Shown here one piece after another: positions 1 through 7,717 of a stretch of DNA of 64,000 nucleotides. The notes under the pieces are model-generated. The model saw only the letters and a program-made list of their open reading frames with translations, was not told the DNA's origin and did not search any database. Origin of the DNA: JAAZNO01 sp964508025 (GTDB lineage Bacteria; Chloroflexota; Anaerolineae; B4-G1; SLSP01); the NCBI GenBank assembly GCA_964508025.1, contig CAZDSF010000001.1, positions 1 through 64,000 on the forward strand, given 5' to 3'. How positions within the stretch are numbered: the stretch's first letter is position 1; each line of letters begins with the position of its first letter. A program made the position numbers and the translations under genes.

Positions 1-25
1 CTGCCTCGCCTGCCTGATTCGTAAC

Positions 26-59
26 TCAAGACACCGTCGCCTGTAGGACGGTGTCTTGA
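26..59. terminator. Hairpin upstream of secE
   Basis: A perfect 13-bp inverted repeat (26-38 with 47-59) encloses an 8-base loop. No T-run follows it, so it is a weak intrinsic terminator at best. It could also be a processing or attenuation structure between an upstream gene outside the window and secE. Confidence 0.4.
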
Positions 60-86
60 AGTGTCAGGAGATAGACGGAGGGACGC

Positions 87-401
87 ATGACGGATCAAGA
101 GAAAAAGGTCAAGAAAGAAGCGCCGAAGAAAGAAAATCCGGTGGTGGCTTATTTACGTGAGACCCGCTCGGAGTTGAAGAAAGTGCATTGGCCCGATCGA
201 GAAGAGACGTGGGGCCTCACCAAGATTGTGTTGGCTTTCACTTTCGGGATGGCGCTCTTTCTAGGTATATTGGACTTGATTTTCGTGCGGATGCTCCGAG
301 GGATTGTAACGCAGGATGTGTTGGCCTATATCATTACGGCCGTAGTGTTGGGGGCGATTGCAGCAGCGACGGTGCTGATCAAGCGGAGCGGAGAAGCCTA
401 G
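87..401 (+). CDS. secE: Preprotein translocase subunit SecE
   Basis: SecE is the small clamp subunit of the SecYEG channel in the cytoplasmic membrane. The protein has 104 residues. A Lys-rich N-terminus is followed by the family signature around residues 24-40 (ETRSELKKVHWPDREE), then a hydrophobic segment at about 48-70. A second hydrophobic stretch follows at about 78-99, so two membrane passes are possible rather than the single essential one. A GGAGG-like site precedes the ATG. Position directly before nusG and the L11/L1 genes is the classic bacterial arrangement. Confidence 0.96.
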   Translation: MTDQEKKVKKEAPKKENPVVAYLRETRSELKKVHWPDREETWGLTKIVLAFTFGMALFLGILDLIFVRMLRGIVTQDVLAYIITAVVLGAIAAATVLIKRSGEA

Positions 402-441
402 CTGGGTTGTTGTTCAGCGGTTGTGACATAGGGGCGAGTGA

Positions 442-1326
442 ATGGATCGGGACTATCCGTCTGAGGATGAGCGGGTTTTGAATATCGAGGATACTGATGA
501 CGCCGAAGTCTTCAAGGGCATTGAGGGCTTTGGCGATTTTGACTTGCCGACGGAAAACCTGCTGGAACGACTGGGCCTGGACCCTGTCGAAGATGTTCCG
601 GCTGACTTCGCCCTTCCGCTGCTAGCGCTTGTCACTGAAGACGAAGAAGCAGAAGTCGCTGTTGCGTTGGAGGACGAGGCGCCAGAAGGCGAGGATCAGG
701 AGCTGGCCGAGACTTCGGGTGAATTGTTGCCCCCACTGCCGGGTTCAGGTGAGTTGCTGCCGGATCCCTTCGCTGAGCGTGAGGACGAGCAACCGGCGGC
801 CGAGGAACGAGCCTGGTACATCATCCACTGCTATTCCGGCTACGAGCAAAAAGTCAAGTACAACCTGGAACAACGCATCGAGTCAATGGGGATGCAGGAT
901 TTCATCTTCCAGGTAGTGGTGCCCACCGTTGAAGAGATTGAGATTAAAGACGGGAAGCGGCGGACAGTCGAGCGTTGTTTGTATCCTGGCTACATCATGG
1001 TGCAAATGGCGCTCAGCGACGATTCCTGGTACGTGGTTCGCAATACGCCCGGTGTAACCGGTTTTGTGGGGATGGGCAATGCGCCCGTGCCGTTGCGTAC
1101 AGAACAAGTGCAAAACATTCTGCGCCGGATGGAAGCTGCGGCGCCGCAAGTGCGGGCGACGTTCAAGCCCGGACAAAAGGTGCGTATTATCGAAGGGCCT
1201 TTTGCGGATTTTATCGGCGTGGTGGATGAGATTGATGAGGAGCGTACCAAGGTACGTGTACTCGTGTCTTTCTTTGGCCGTGAGACGCCGGTGGAATTGG
1301 ATTTCTTGCAGGTAGAGAAAGTGTAG
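442..1326 (+). CDS. nusG: Transcription termination/antitermination protein NusG with acidic N-terminal extension
   Basis: NusG binds RNA polymerase and couples it to Rho or to the ribosome. The NGN domain starts at about residue 124 (AWYIIHCYSGYEQKVKYNL), and the KOW domain occupies the last 55 residues (FKPGQKVRIIEGPFADFIG). Both are well conserved. The protein is 294 residues against the usual 175-190. The excess is a roughly 120-residue N-terminal region dominated by Asp, Glu and Pro with no recognisable fold. The start is the first in-frame ATG after the upstream spacer; translation from an internal start near the NGN domain cannot be excluded, but the extension keeps coding-like codon use. 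It lies between secE and rplK. Confidence 0.95.
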   Translation: MDRDYPSEDERVLNIEDTDDAEVFKGIEGFGDFDLPTENLLERLGLDPVEDVPADFALPLLALVTEDEEAEVAVALEDEAPEGEDQELAETSGELLPPLPGSGELLPDPFAEREDEQPAAEERAWYIIHCYSGYEQKVKYNLEQRIESMGMQDFIFQVVVPTVEEIEIKDGKRRTVERCLYPGYIMVQMALSDDSWYVVRNTPGVTGFVGMGNAPVPLRTEQVQNILRRMEAAAPQVRATFKPGQKVRIIEGPFADFIGVVDEIDEERTKVRVLVSFFGRETPVELDFLQVEKV

Positions 1327-1371
1327 TTAAGCGCCTGGGGTTATCCCCCGGAAATGTAGGGAGTCAGGTAG

Positions 1372-1803
1372 ATGGCAAAAAAGAAGCAAATTAAGGCAGT
1401 GGTGAAGCTGCAGATCCAGGCTGGTAAGGCGAATCCCGCGCCCCCGATTGGCCCGGCATTGGCGCAGCACGGCATCAACTTGATGGCGTTCTGCAAAGAA
1501 TACAATGCTCGGACGACGCATCTGACGGGCAGCGTTATTCCGGCCGAGATCACGATTTACAAAGATGGCTCGTTCTCATTTGTGTTGAAGACGCCGCCCA
1601 CCCCCGATCTACTGCGTAAGGCCGCCGGCATCCCCAAGGGGTCGTCCGAGCCTAACCGTAAAAAGATTGGGCGCATCACCCGCAAGCAATTGCGCGAGAT
1701 TGCGGAGCAGAAGCTTCAGGATCTGAACGCGAATGATGTGGAAGCGGCGGAGCTAATGATTGCGGGCACAGCTCGCAGCATGGGTATTGTGATCGAAAAC
1801 TAA
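1372..1803 (+). CDS. rplK: 50S ribosomal protein L11
   Basis: L11 forms the GTPase-associated centre of the large subunit together with 23S rRNA helices 43/44 and L10-L12. The length, 143 residues, is standard. The N-terminal domain has the typical start (KAVVKLQIQAGKANPAPPIG) with the flexible Pro-rich 'NPAPPIGPALAQHG' stretch. The C-terminal RNA-binding domain ends with GTARSMGI. A ribosome-binding site precedes the ATG. The gene is cotranscribed with nusG upstream and rplA downstream. Confidence 0.98.
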   Translation: MAKKKQIKAVVKLQIQAGKANPAPPIGPALAQHGINLMAFCKEYNARTTHLTGSVIPAEITIYKDGSFSFVLKTPPTPDLLRKAAGIPKGSSEPNRKKIGRITRKQLREIAEQKLQDLNANDVEAAELMIAGTARSMGIVIEN

Positions 1804-1860
1804 GCGCACATACCCTCAGTGGAAGGGTGTAATCCCGCTATTACCACAAGGAATGTCAAG

Positions 1861-2580
1861 ATGACGAGACGAGGAAAGAAATACTTAGACGTTGTGCAGA
1901 AAGTAGAGCGCATGAAGCTCTACAGTCCCCAAGAGGCCGTGAGCCTCGCTAAAGAGGTCAGCTACGTGAGTTTCGATGCCACCATCGAACTGCACCTGCG
2001 CATGGGCCTTGATCCCCGTCGCGCGGATCAACAGATCCGTGGCGTGGTGGGGTTGCCGCACGGCTTGGGTAAGCAGGTGCGGGTATTGGTTTTTGTGACC
2101 CCCGATGTTGTGCAGCAGGCAAAGGATGCCGGTGTGGATTTCATCATCAGCGATGATGAGGGCATCAAGCAGATCATGGATGGTTGGACGGACTTCGATG
2201 TTGCCATTGCTGTGCCCCAAATGATGCCGAAGGTCGGTAAGTTGGGGCGCGTGCTGGGTCGCCGTGGTCTCATGCCGAACCCGAAGACCGGCACTGTTGT
2301 GCAGCCCGAAGATCTGGCGCGCGCCGTCAAGGATGCGAAGGCCGGTCGGGTGGAGTATCGTTTGGATCGCTCTGGTAATATTCATTTGCCCATTGGTAAA
2401 GCCAGCTTCACCACGGAACAGCTGCTGGGCAATATGGCGGCCATCATGGAGACCATCCGGCGCGTCAAGCCATCGGGCGCGAAGGGTGTCTATGTGCGGC
2501 GTGTCACCCTCGCTCCGACCATGGGTCCTGGCATCAAGGTTGATACCAGCGCTGCTCTGGCGATGGAGAGTTCACTCTAG
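1861..2580 (+). CDS. rplA: 50S ribosomal protein L1
   Basis: L1 forms the mobile stalk at the ribosomal E site and often represses its own operon translationally. The reading frame is open from 1819, but the ATG at 1861 is preceded by AAGGA at a good distance and gives the family N-terminus (MTRRGKKYLDVVQKVE), so 239 residues are expected. Conserved features include the basic GRVLGRRGLMPNPKTGTV stretch and the C-terminal TMGPGIKVD motif. It follows rplK by 57 bases. Confidence 0.97.
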   Translation: MTRRGKKYLDVVQKVERMKLYSPQEAVSLAKEVSYVSFDATIELHLRMGLDPRRADQQIRGVVGLPHGLGKQVRVLVFVTPDVVQQAKDAGVDFIISDDEGIKQIMDGWTDFDVAIAVPQMMPKVGKLGRVLGRRGLMPNPKTGTVVQPEDLARAVKDAKAGRVEYRLDRSGNIHLPIGKASFTTEQLLGNMAAIMETIRRVKPSGAKGVYVRRVTLAPTMGPGIKVDTSAALAMESSL

Positions 2581-2599
2581 CATAAGGTTTTGGGGGAGC

Positions 2600-2748
2600 A
2601 CTGTCTCCTCGACAGCACGTGTCTGCCGAAGACAGCAGGTGCGCCCAGGCGCTTAATTTCCTGCCGAGGTAAGACCAGTACAAAGTCTTCCTTCCCAACT
2701 GGGAAGGTAACTGGTCCTTACGTCGGTAGGCGTGAGGACCAGTTTTTT
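2600..2748 (+). promoter_or_regulatory. Ribosomal protein L10 leader (rplJL autoregulatory leader with attenuator)
   Basis: The 262-base rplA-rplJ spacer holds no convincing gene. It carries motifs of the bacterial L10 leader: GCCGAAGACAGCAGGTG near 2627-2643 and CCTGCCGAGGT near 2661-2671. These form the kink-turn-like site for the L10(L12) complex. Downstream are small hairpins (the CTTCCC/GGGAAG stem at 2692-2707) and then a strong intrinsic terminator. In the known family, excess L10-L12 binds the leader and promotes termination before rplJ. Confidence 0.8.
2711..2748 (+). terminator. Attenuator terminator before rplJ
   Basis: A 12-bp stem (2711-2722 with 2731-2742, one G-T pair) with an 8-base loop is followed directly by six T residues. 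It lies about 95 bases before the rplJ start, inside the L10 leader, so it acts as an attenuator rather than the operon end. Confidence 0.85.
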
Positions 2749-2842
2749 GTTGTGGGGTGTCAAAAGGGCCTGCAAGTGTTGGGTATCATGTTGCAGGGCT
2801 TGTGATTTAATCCGGTACATCCGGGTGAGGAGGTGAGAAGGG

Positions 2843-3397
2843 TTGGCTATTTCACGCACGCGAAAAGAAGAGCTGTACCAGGCGTACACTGAGCAATACA
2901 CCAAGAGCAATGGCATTATCCTGGCGCATTACACCGGTTTGACCGTGGCGCAGATGCAGGGGATGCGTCGCCGGGCTCGTGAACAAGGTGGGCAGATCTT
3001 CGTGGTCAAAAACACGCTTCTGCGGAACATTTTGAAGGAGCATGGCGTCGAGACGCCGACGGATATGCTGACCGGCCCGACCCTGGCGGTGTTCTGCACG
3101 CAGGGGATTCAGCCGCTTTCCAAGCTGTTCAACGAATTTGCGAAAGAGCTGGAAGAGGGGCGTTTTGTAGTCCGGGGAGCGGTCCTGGAAGGGCGGGTTT
3201 ACAACGCCGAGCAGGCAGTGCGTCTGGCAGATATGCCCAGCCGTGAGCAGCTGTTGGCGCAAGTTCTGGGTACCATCAACGCGCCTGCCAGTCAGGTGGT
3301 GGGAGTGGTCGCCAGCGGTGTGCGGCAGATTCTCAATGTCTTGCAGGCGTATGTGGACAAGTTGGAGGGCGGCGCGACCGCCGAAGCGGCAGCCTAA
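2843..3397 (+). CDS. rplJ: 50S ribosomal protein L10
   Basis: L10 anchors the L7/L12 dimers to the ribosomal stalk. The protein has 184 residues. The start is a TTG placed six bases after an AGGAGGTGA Shine-Dalgarno sequence, which decides the start. The N-terminal rRNA-binding part contains YRGLTV-like and KNTLLRN motifs (KNTLLRNILKEHGVET), and the C-terminal helix (ILNVLQAYVDKLE) binds L12. It is regulated by the leader just upstream. Confidence 0.97.
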   Translation: MAISRTRKEELYQAYTEQYTKSNGIILAHYTGLTVAQMQGMRRRAREQGGQIFVVKNTLLRNILKEHGVETPTDMLTGPTLAVFCTQGIQPLSKLFNEFAKELEEGRFVVRGAVLEGRVYNAEQAVRLADMPSREQLLAQVLGTINAPASQVVGVVASGVRQILNVLQAYVDKLEGGATAEAAA

Positions 3398-3457
3398 ACT
3401 GCCCTTTACTCTCAAAATCAAAACTCAATCAATTCAATTAGTGAGGTTTAAGGAACA

Positions 3458-3841
3458 ATGGCTAATCTGCAAAATCTGGTCGAGGAAATCAGCGCCCTTT
3501 CTTTGATGGAAGCCGCTGAGCTGGTGAAGATGCTCGAGGCGAAGCTGGGCGTGAGCGCGGCTGCCCCTGTAGCGATGATGGGCATGATGCCGGCTGCTGC
3601 CGCCGTCGAGGTCGAGGAAGTTGAGGAGCAAACCGAGTTCAACGTGGTGCTCAAGGACTTCGGCCCCAAGAAGATTGAGGTCATCAAGGTCATCCGCCAG
3701 CTCACCAACCTGGGCCTGAAGGAAGCCAAGGAACTGGTCGAGAGCGCGCCCACCAACGTCATGGAAGCCGTGGCGAAGGAAGTGGCCGAGGACGCTAAGG
3801 CCAAGCTCACCGAGGTCGGCGCGGTCGTCGAGCTCAAGTAG
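3458..3841 (+). CDS. rplL: 50S ribosomal protein L7/L12
   Basis: L7/L12 forms the stalk that recruits translation factors. The protein has 127 residues. The N-terminal dimerisation helices (SLMEAAELVKMLEAKLGVSA) are followed by an Ala/Met-rich hinge, then the C-terminal factor-binding domain with KKIEVIKVIRQLTNLGLKEA and AKELVESAP. A GAGG-type ribosome-binding site precedes the ATG. It is the last gene of the ribosomal operon and is followed by a terminator. Confidence 0.98.
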   Translation: MANLQNLVEEISALSLMEAAELVKMLEAKLGVSAAAPVAMMGMMPAAAAVEVEEVEEQTEFNVVLKDFGPKKIEVIKVIRQLTNLGLKEAKELVESAPTNVMEAVAKEVAEDAKAKLTEVGAVVELK

Positions 3842-3867
3842 TTCCGCGGGCGTTTTCGCTTTCTCGT

Positions 3868-3900
3868 ACAGCCCCATCCAAAGCGGATGGGGCTGTTGTC
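3868..3900 (+). terminator. Terminator after rplL
   Basis: A perfect 12-bp GC-rich stem (3868-3879 with 3885-3896) with loop AAAGC is followed by a short T-rich tail. It ends the ribosomal operon just before the next promoter. Confidence 0.7.
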
Positions 3901-3902
3901 GT

Positions 3903-3931
3903 TTGGCGGTTTAGGCGCTTCGTGCTATACT
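3903..3931 (+). promoter_or_regulatory. Predicted sigma70 promoter, probably leaderless
   Basis: TTGGCG (3903-3908) and TATACT (3926-3931) are separated by exactly 17 bases. The expected transcription start is within a few bases of the ATG at 3941, and no Shine-Dalgarno is present, so the downstream mRNA is probably leaderless. Confidence 0.65.
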
Positions 3932-3940
3932 GCGAGAATT

Positions 3941-4738
3941 ATGCAGATAGGCCCCTGGTTTATCCCGAATTATACGTTGCGATTGCTGGTAGGACTCTCT
4001 CTGGGCGTGGTGTGGCTGTGGATCGCCGTCCACCGTCGAGGAATTCGCCCAGAGCAGGCGGCAACGCTGTTGTGGACGGCGGCGCTGGGGGCGTTGTTGG
4101 GTGGGCGTATTGGCTATGTGGCGCGCTATGCGGTATACTTCGCACAACAGCCGCGAGATGCGCTATTGCTCTGGCGCGTGGGTGGGTTGGATGGCCCCGG
4201 CGCGTGGGTGGGCGGGCTGACCCTGGCAGCGCTTTGGGCCTGGCGCGCGCGTTGTCCATTGCGCCATACGGCGGCGCTGCTTATGCCAGCCGCGTTGTGG
4301 CTCTCGGCTGGCGCCTGGTGGGGTTGTTTCGATGTGGGCTGCGCGTGGGGGCGCGAGGTGACGGGTACAGTGCCCGCGTGGCAACGCTGGTTGGTGCTCG
4401 AAGCGCCGGATCTGTACCGCGCCATGGCGCCGCGCTATGCGGTGCAGTTGCTTGCGGCAGGCAGTGGGGCGATGCTGGCGGTTCTGGCTGCGCTGCGACT
4501 GGATCGCAGTCTGGTTATAGGGGCATTATATCTGGCAGGCATGGCCGCGCTAACAGCGCTGCGGGCCGATCCGGTTCCTTTGTTGGGCAACCTGCGCCTG
4601 GATGCGGTGCTCTATGGGGGCCTGGCATTGCTTTTGGTGGCGCTGTATGGATCGGGCCGATGGCGACAAAAAGACGAACACGATCGTGAGATTACGCAGA
4701 ACGTAAAAGGCGATTGTGGCTCGAAAATATGGAGATGA
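3941..4738 (+). CDS. Lgt-like (prolipoprotein diacylglyceryl transferase family) membrane protein, degenerate
   Basis: This is a polytopic membrane protein of 265 residues with about seven hydrophobic segments. Its layout follows Lgt: GGRIGYVARYAVYF, then GGLDGPGAWVGG where true Lgt has GGMSFHGG, then AGAWWGCFDVGCAWGRE where Lgt has the GRIGNFINGE motif. The Lgt histidine and the arginine of these motifs are not conserved here, so genuine diacylglyceryl transfer is doubtful. The ATG at 3941 is preferred over the upstream frame start at 3887 because it sits just after a good promoter and begins the hydrophobic core. It lies three bases before the site-2 protease gene, so the two are probably cotranscribed. 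Confidence 0.65.
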   Translation: MQIGPWFIPNYTLRLLVGLSLGVVWLWIAVHRRGIRPEQAATLLWTAALGALLGGRIGYVARYAVYFAQQPRDALLLWRVGGLDGPGAWVGGLTLAALWAWRARCPLRHTAALLMPAALWLSAGAWWGCFDVGCAWGREVTGTVPAWQRWLVLEAPDLYRAMAPRYAVQLLAAGSGAMLAVLAALRLDRSLVIGALYLAGMAALTALRADPVPLLGNLRLDAVLYGGLALLLVALYGSGRWRQKDEHDREITQNVKGDCGSKIWR

Positions 4739-4741
4739 CGC

Positions 4742-5884
4742 ATGAGTATTTCGGTGACAAGTTTTGAAGATTCGCTTGAACAACAGATGGTGGAGCGGCT
4801 GAAGGGCGCGCTCCGCCCGCTGATGCGCCTGGATGCCGTGCGGGTGACGCGCGGCGGCGAAATGCCTGTGGTGGAGTTCATCGGGCAGGTGTACGATCCC
4901 GCTGATGAGGCGGCCTTCGATCAGGTGGCGGCGCATTTCGAGCCGTTAGGGTACCTGCCATTTCTGCGTGAGCAAGACGGCGCGCATGTTTTACAGGCAT
5001 TCCCGCACGTGATAGATCGCAACACGGGCAATCCGAGGGTCAATGTGTTGTTTTTCCTGCTTACTGCCTTGTCTGTGTTGTTCATTGGCGCATTGAACGA
5101 AGGTGGTAATCCTTTTGAGGATTGGCGCACCCTGGCGTTGGGGCTACCCCACGCGGCGACATTGCTCAGCATTCTCACTGTTCATGAATTCAGCCATTAT
5201 CTGGTAGCGCGTCGCCATGGCGCGCCGGCGAGCCTGCCGTATTTTGTGCCGCTGCCGGTTCCGCCTCTGGGCACCATGGGCGCGGTCATTGTGCAGAAAA
5301 GCCCTATTCGCAACCGTAAAGCGGTCTTCGATTTGGGCGTCTCTGGCCCGCTGGGCGGCCTGGTGCTTGCTGTTCCGTTGTTGATTGTGGGGTTGTTGTT
5401 GTCAGAGGTGTTGCCTCTGCCTGAGGGCGGGTATCTCATGGAGGGCAACTCGATCTTCTACTACTTGATCAAATGGGCGGTTTTTGGTCAGCCGCTGCCT
5501 TCTGGCGGCATGGATGTGATGCTGCATCCGATTGCTTTTGCAGCGTGGGCGGGATTGTTGGTCACATGCTTGAACCTGCTGCCGGTAGGGCAACTTGATG
5601 GTGGGCATATCACCTATGCGTTGTGGGGACGCAAGGCGTGGCGCGTGGCGCGGTGGATGTTGTTGCTGATGTTTGCCTGGGCGGCCTTGTTGTTTCTGAT
5701 GGGCAACGGCAATGCGGTGACCTGGTTGCTGTTTGGCGGCTTGGGGACGCTGATGGGCGCGCGACATCCCGCGCCGCTCAATGACCTCGCGCCGCTGGGA
5801 CGCACGCGCAAATGGATCGGTTGGGGCATGGTGCTGTTGTTCGTGTTGATTCTCGTGCCGCTCCCTTTGACTGCGGTACCCTGA
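4742..5884 (+). CDS. Site-2 protease family membrane metalloprotease (M50)
   Basis: This is a zinc intramembrane protease of 380 residues. It has a soluble N-terminal region (about 1-95), then several membrane segments. HEFSH at residues 148-152 is the HExxH zinc and catalytic motif. NLLPVGQLDGGH around residue 280 supplies the third zinc ligand (the LDG aspartate). The long soluble N-terminus and membrane arrangement resemble the EGY1-like branch of the family rather than RseP, and no PDZ domain is seen. Substrates are unknown; members usually cleave membrane-bound regulators. It is three bases downstream of the Lgt-like gene and five bases upstream of the glycosyltransferase. Confidence 0.9.
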   Translation: MSISVTSFEDSLEQQMVERLKGALRPLMRLDAVRVTRGGEMPVVEFIGQVYDPADEAAFDQVAAHFEPLGYLPFLREQDGAHVLQAFPHVIDRNTGNPRVNVLFFLLTALSVLFIGALNEGGNPFEDWRTLALGLPHAATLLSILTVHEFSHYLVARRHGAPASLPYFVPLPVPPLGTMGAVIVQKSPIRNRKAVFDLGVSGPLGGLVLAVPLLIVGLLLSEVLPLPEGGYLMEGNSIFYYLIKWAVFGQPLPSGGMDVMLHPIAFAAWAGLLVTCLNLLPVGQLDGGHITYALWGRKAWRVARWMLLLMFAWAALLFLMGNGNAVTWLLFGGLGTLMGARHPAPLNDLAPLGRTRKWIGWGMVLLFVLILVPLPLTAVP

Positions 5885-5888
5885 GGCG

Positions 5889-6989
5889 ATGGTGCGCATC
5901 GGCATTGATGCCAGCCGCGCGCTCAGCGCCGCGCCCACCGGCACCGAGGGCTACTCATATCATCTGATTCGCGCCCTGCTGCCGTTGTTATCGCCGGAGC
6001 CGGTGCGGCTGTACTGTCGGGAGCAGCCTCCGGCAGCGGCTTTCCCCGGTGCCGAGCTGCGGGTCATCCCCTTTCCGCGTCTGTGGACGCACGTCCGCCT
6101 CTCCTGGGAGATGTTGCGCGCTGCGCCGCGTGTGCTCTTTGTACCGGCGCATGTGTTGCCGCCCGTGCGCCCGTCGCGCACGCTGGTCACCATCCACGAT
6201 TTAGGGTATCGCTTTTTCCCCGAAGCGCATCCGCGCGTGCAACGCCTGTATTTGGAAGCAAGTACACGTTGGAACGCGCGTGTTGCTACCCATGTGCTTG
6301 CGGATTCGCAGGCGACGAAGCAGGCGCTCGTCTCGTGCTATGGCATTCCGGCAGAGAAGATTACGGTGGTTTATCCCGGCTACGAAGCTGCCCTGCAACG
6401 GGTTACAAACGCTGACATTCTGGCGGCAGTGCGGGCGCGGTACGGCCTGGAGCGTCCCTACATTCTGCACCTGGGGCGAATTCAGCCGCGCAAGAATCTG
6501 GTACGGCTCATCGAAGCTTTCGCCCGCGTGTCGCCGCAATTTCCCGATCTGACCCTGGTGCTCGCCGGCCCCACCGGTTGGCTGGCGGAGGAGATCTTTG
6601 CGCGGGTGCGCGCGTTGGGGTTGGGAGACCGGGTGCTGTTCCCCGGCTACATTGCCAGTGCGGACAAGGCCGCGTTGCTTTCCGGCGCGCAGCTCTTTGC
6701 GTTTCCTTCGCTCTATGAAGGCTTCGGTTTTCCGGTGCTCGAAGCGCAGGCCTGCGAGACGCCGGTTCTCGCCTCCAATACCTCGAGTTTGCCGGAGGTC
6801 GCGGGCGCGGGCGCGTTGCTGGTGGATCCGCTGGATACGGAGGCGCTGGCTGCGGGTATCCGGCAGATGTTGGAAGATGCCGACCTGTGCGAGACCCTGG
6901 TTGCGCGCGGTGCAGCCAATCTAGCGCGTTTCTCTTGGGCGCGAGCCGCGCAGCAGACAGCAGAGATTCTGCAATCTCTGGCAGCCTGA
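5889..6989 (+). CDS. Glycosyltransferase, GT4-type (GT-B fold)
   Basis: The protein has 366 residues with the two Rossmann halves of GT-B enzymes. The N-terminal acceptor half begins IGIDASRALSAAPTGTEGYS. The C-terminal donor half has LHLGRIQPRKNLVRLIEAF and the nucleotide-sugar-binding E-x7-E region (YEGFGFPVLEAQACETPVL). It is typical of mannosyl- or glucosyl-transferases that build exopolysaccharide or cell-surface glycans; the donor cannot be set from sequence. There is no signal peptide, so it acts in the cytoplasm. It follows the protease gene by four bases. Confidence 0.9.
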   Translation: MVRIGIDASRALSAAPTGTEGYSYHLIRALLPLLSPEPVRLYCREQPPAAAFPGAELRVIPFPRLWTHVRLSWEMLRAAPRVLFVPAHVLPPVRPSRTLVTIHDLGYRFFPEAHPRVQRLYLEASTRWNARVATHVLADSQATKQALVSCYGIPAEKITVVYPGYEAALQRVTNADILAAVRARYGLERPYILHLGRIQPRKNLVRLIEAFARVSPQFPDLTLVLAGPTGWLAEEIFARVRALGLGDRVLFPGYIASADKAALLSGAQLFAFPSLYEGFGFPVLEAQACETPVLASNTSSLPEVAGAGALLVDPLDTEALAAGIRQMLEDADLCETLVARGAANLARFSWARAAQQTAEILQSLAA

Positions 6990-7030
6990 CACAGCAGCAT
7001 TTGGAAGGTTTAATCCAGATTATCCCAACA

Positions 7031-7053
7031 TTATCCCAAATCATTTGGGATAA
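7031..7053. repeat. Perfect inverted repeat between convergent genes
   Basis: TTATCCCAAA (7031-7040) and TTTGGGATAA (7044-7053) form a 10-bp perfect hairpin with a 3-base loop. Imperfect copies of the ATTATCCCAA word lie immediately upstream (7018-7029). It sits between convergent genes and may serve as a bidirectional terminator. Extra half-sites on one side would also fit a protein-binding site. Confidence 0.5.
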
Positions 7054-7141
7054 TTTGGCAAATCAAAATTGGGACGTTTGACCGCTCGCTGCGCATCAAG
7101 GCAATCATGCGGGTGACGCAAGGCGCGCCATCTCGCCTGCG

Positions 7142-7633
7142 TTATCCTTGCGGTTTCGGGTTTTGTTTGCCGCTGAAAGCTACTACCTGAACGCGCACCA
7201 GCGTCACCCGCGCCAGCGCGGCTTCATTGTCGAAGCGTTGCTTCACCGGCTCTGGCTCCGGTTCCAGCTGCTCGATCATCAACATGAGCGCCGCACGCTT
7301 TGCCGCCGGATCCTCGATGATGGCGGCGCGTCCCTCGAACTGTACGGTGCGGAAGGCGTGATCGCATTTGCCGGGCAAGTAGCCGTGATCCTCCATGATT
7401 TGGCCCCAGACGCGGGGATTGGCGTGGAGATAGTCCATTTTGCGCCCTTCGCTCGCGCAATGGAAGTAAAAACAGCGCGCCTCGGCATCGAAGCCATAGT
7501 TCACCGTGACGAGATACGGTTCCCCGTCTCGGCATAAAGCCAGCGTCATGTGCTTCTGTCCGCGAATGATCTCGAAAAATGCAGTTTCTTCAGTGATAGC
7601 CTTTTCGGCCCGGCGCAAATGGTATGTGGTCAT
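7142..7633 (-). CDS. PPOX-fold (pyridoxamine 5'-phosphate oxidase-like) flavin-binding protein
   Basis: A 163-residue protein from ATG 7633; the frame is open upstream to 7708, but this start begins the domain (MTTYHLRRAEKAIT). Strands such as MTLALCRDGEPYLVTVNYGFD and FHCASEGRKMDYL match the NimA/PPOX-type split-barrel family, which binds FMN or F420. Many members are general reductases; NimA members reduce nitroimidazoles. The exact substrate cannot be inferred. It lies downstream of the AlbA_2 gene on the same strand. Confidence 0.8.
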   Translation of the reverse strand: MTTYHLRRAEKAITEETAFFEIIRGQKHMTLALCRDGEPYLVTVNYGFDAEARCFYFHCASEGRKMDYLHANPRVWGQIMEDHGYLPGKCDHAFRTVQFEGRAAIIEDPAAKRAALMLMIEQLEPEPEPVKQRFDNEAALARVTLVRVQVVAFSGKQNPKPQG

Positions 7634-7717
7634 AGGTGGATGCCTCTGGAAATAGTCGGACGGGACTGTAGTGAGCCGTGAAAGCGTCGTCAACTGCGCC
7701 CTGCTCACTGCTTTCTG

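Noticed and set aside
2590..2805. Small gene in the rplA-rplJ spacer
   Set aside because: The frame crosses the L10 leader motifs and the attenuator, and has no ribosome-binding site.
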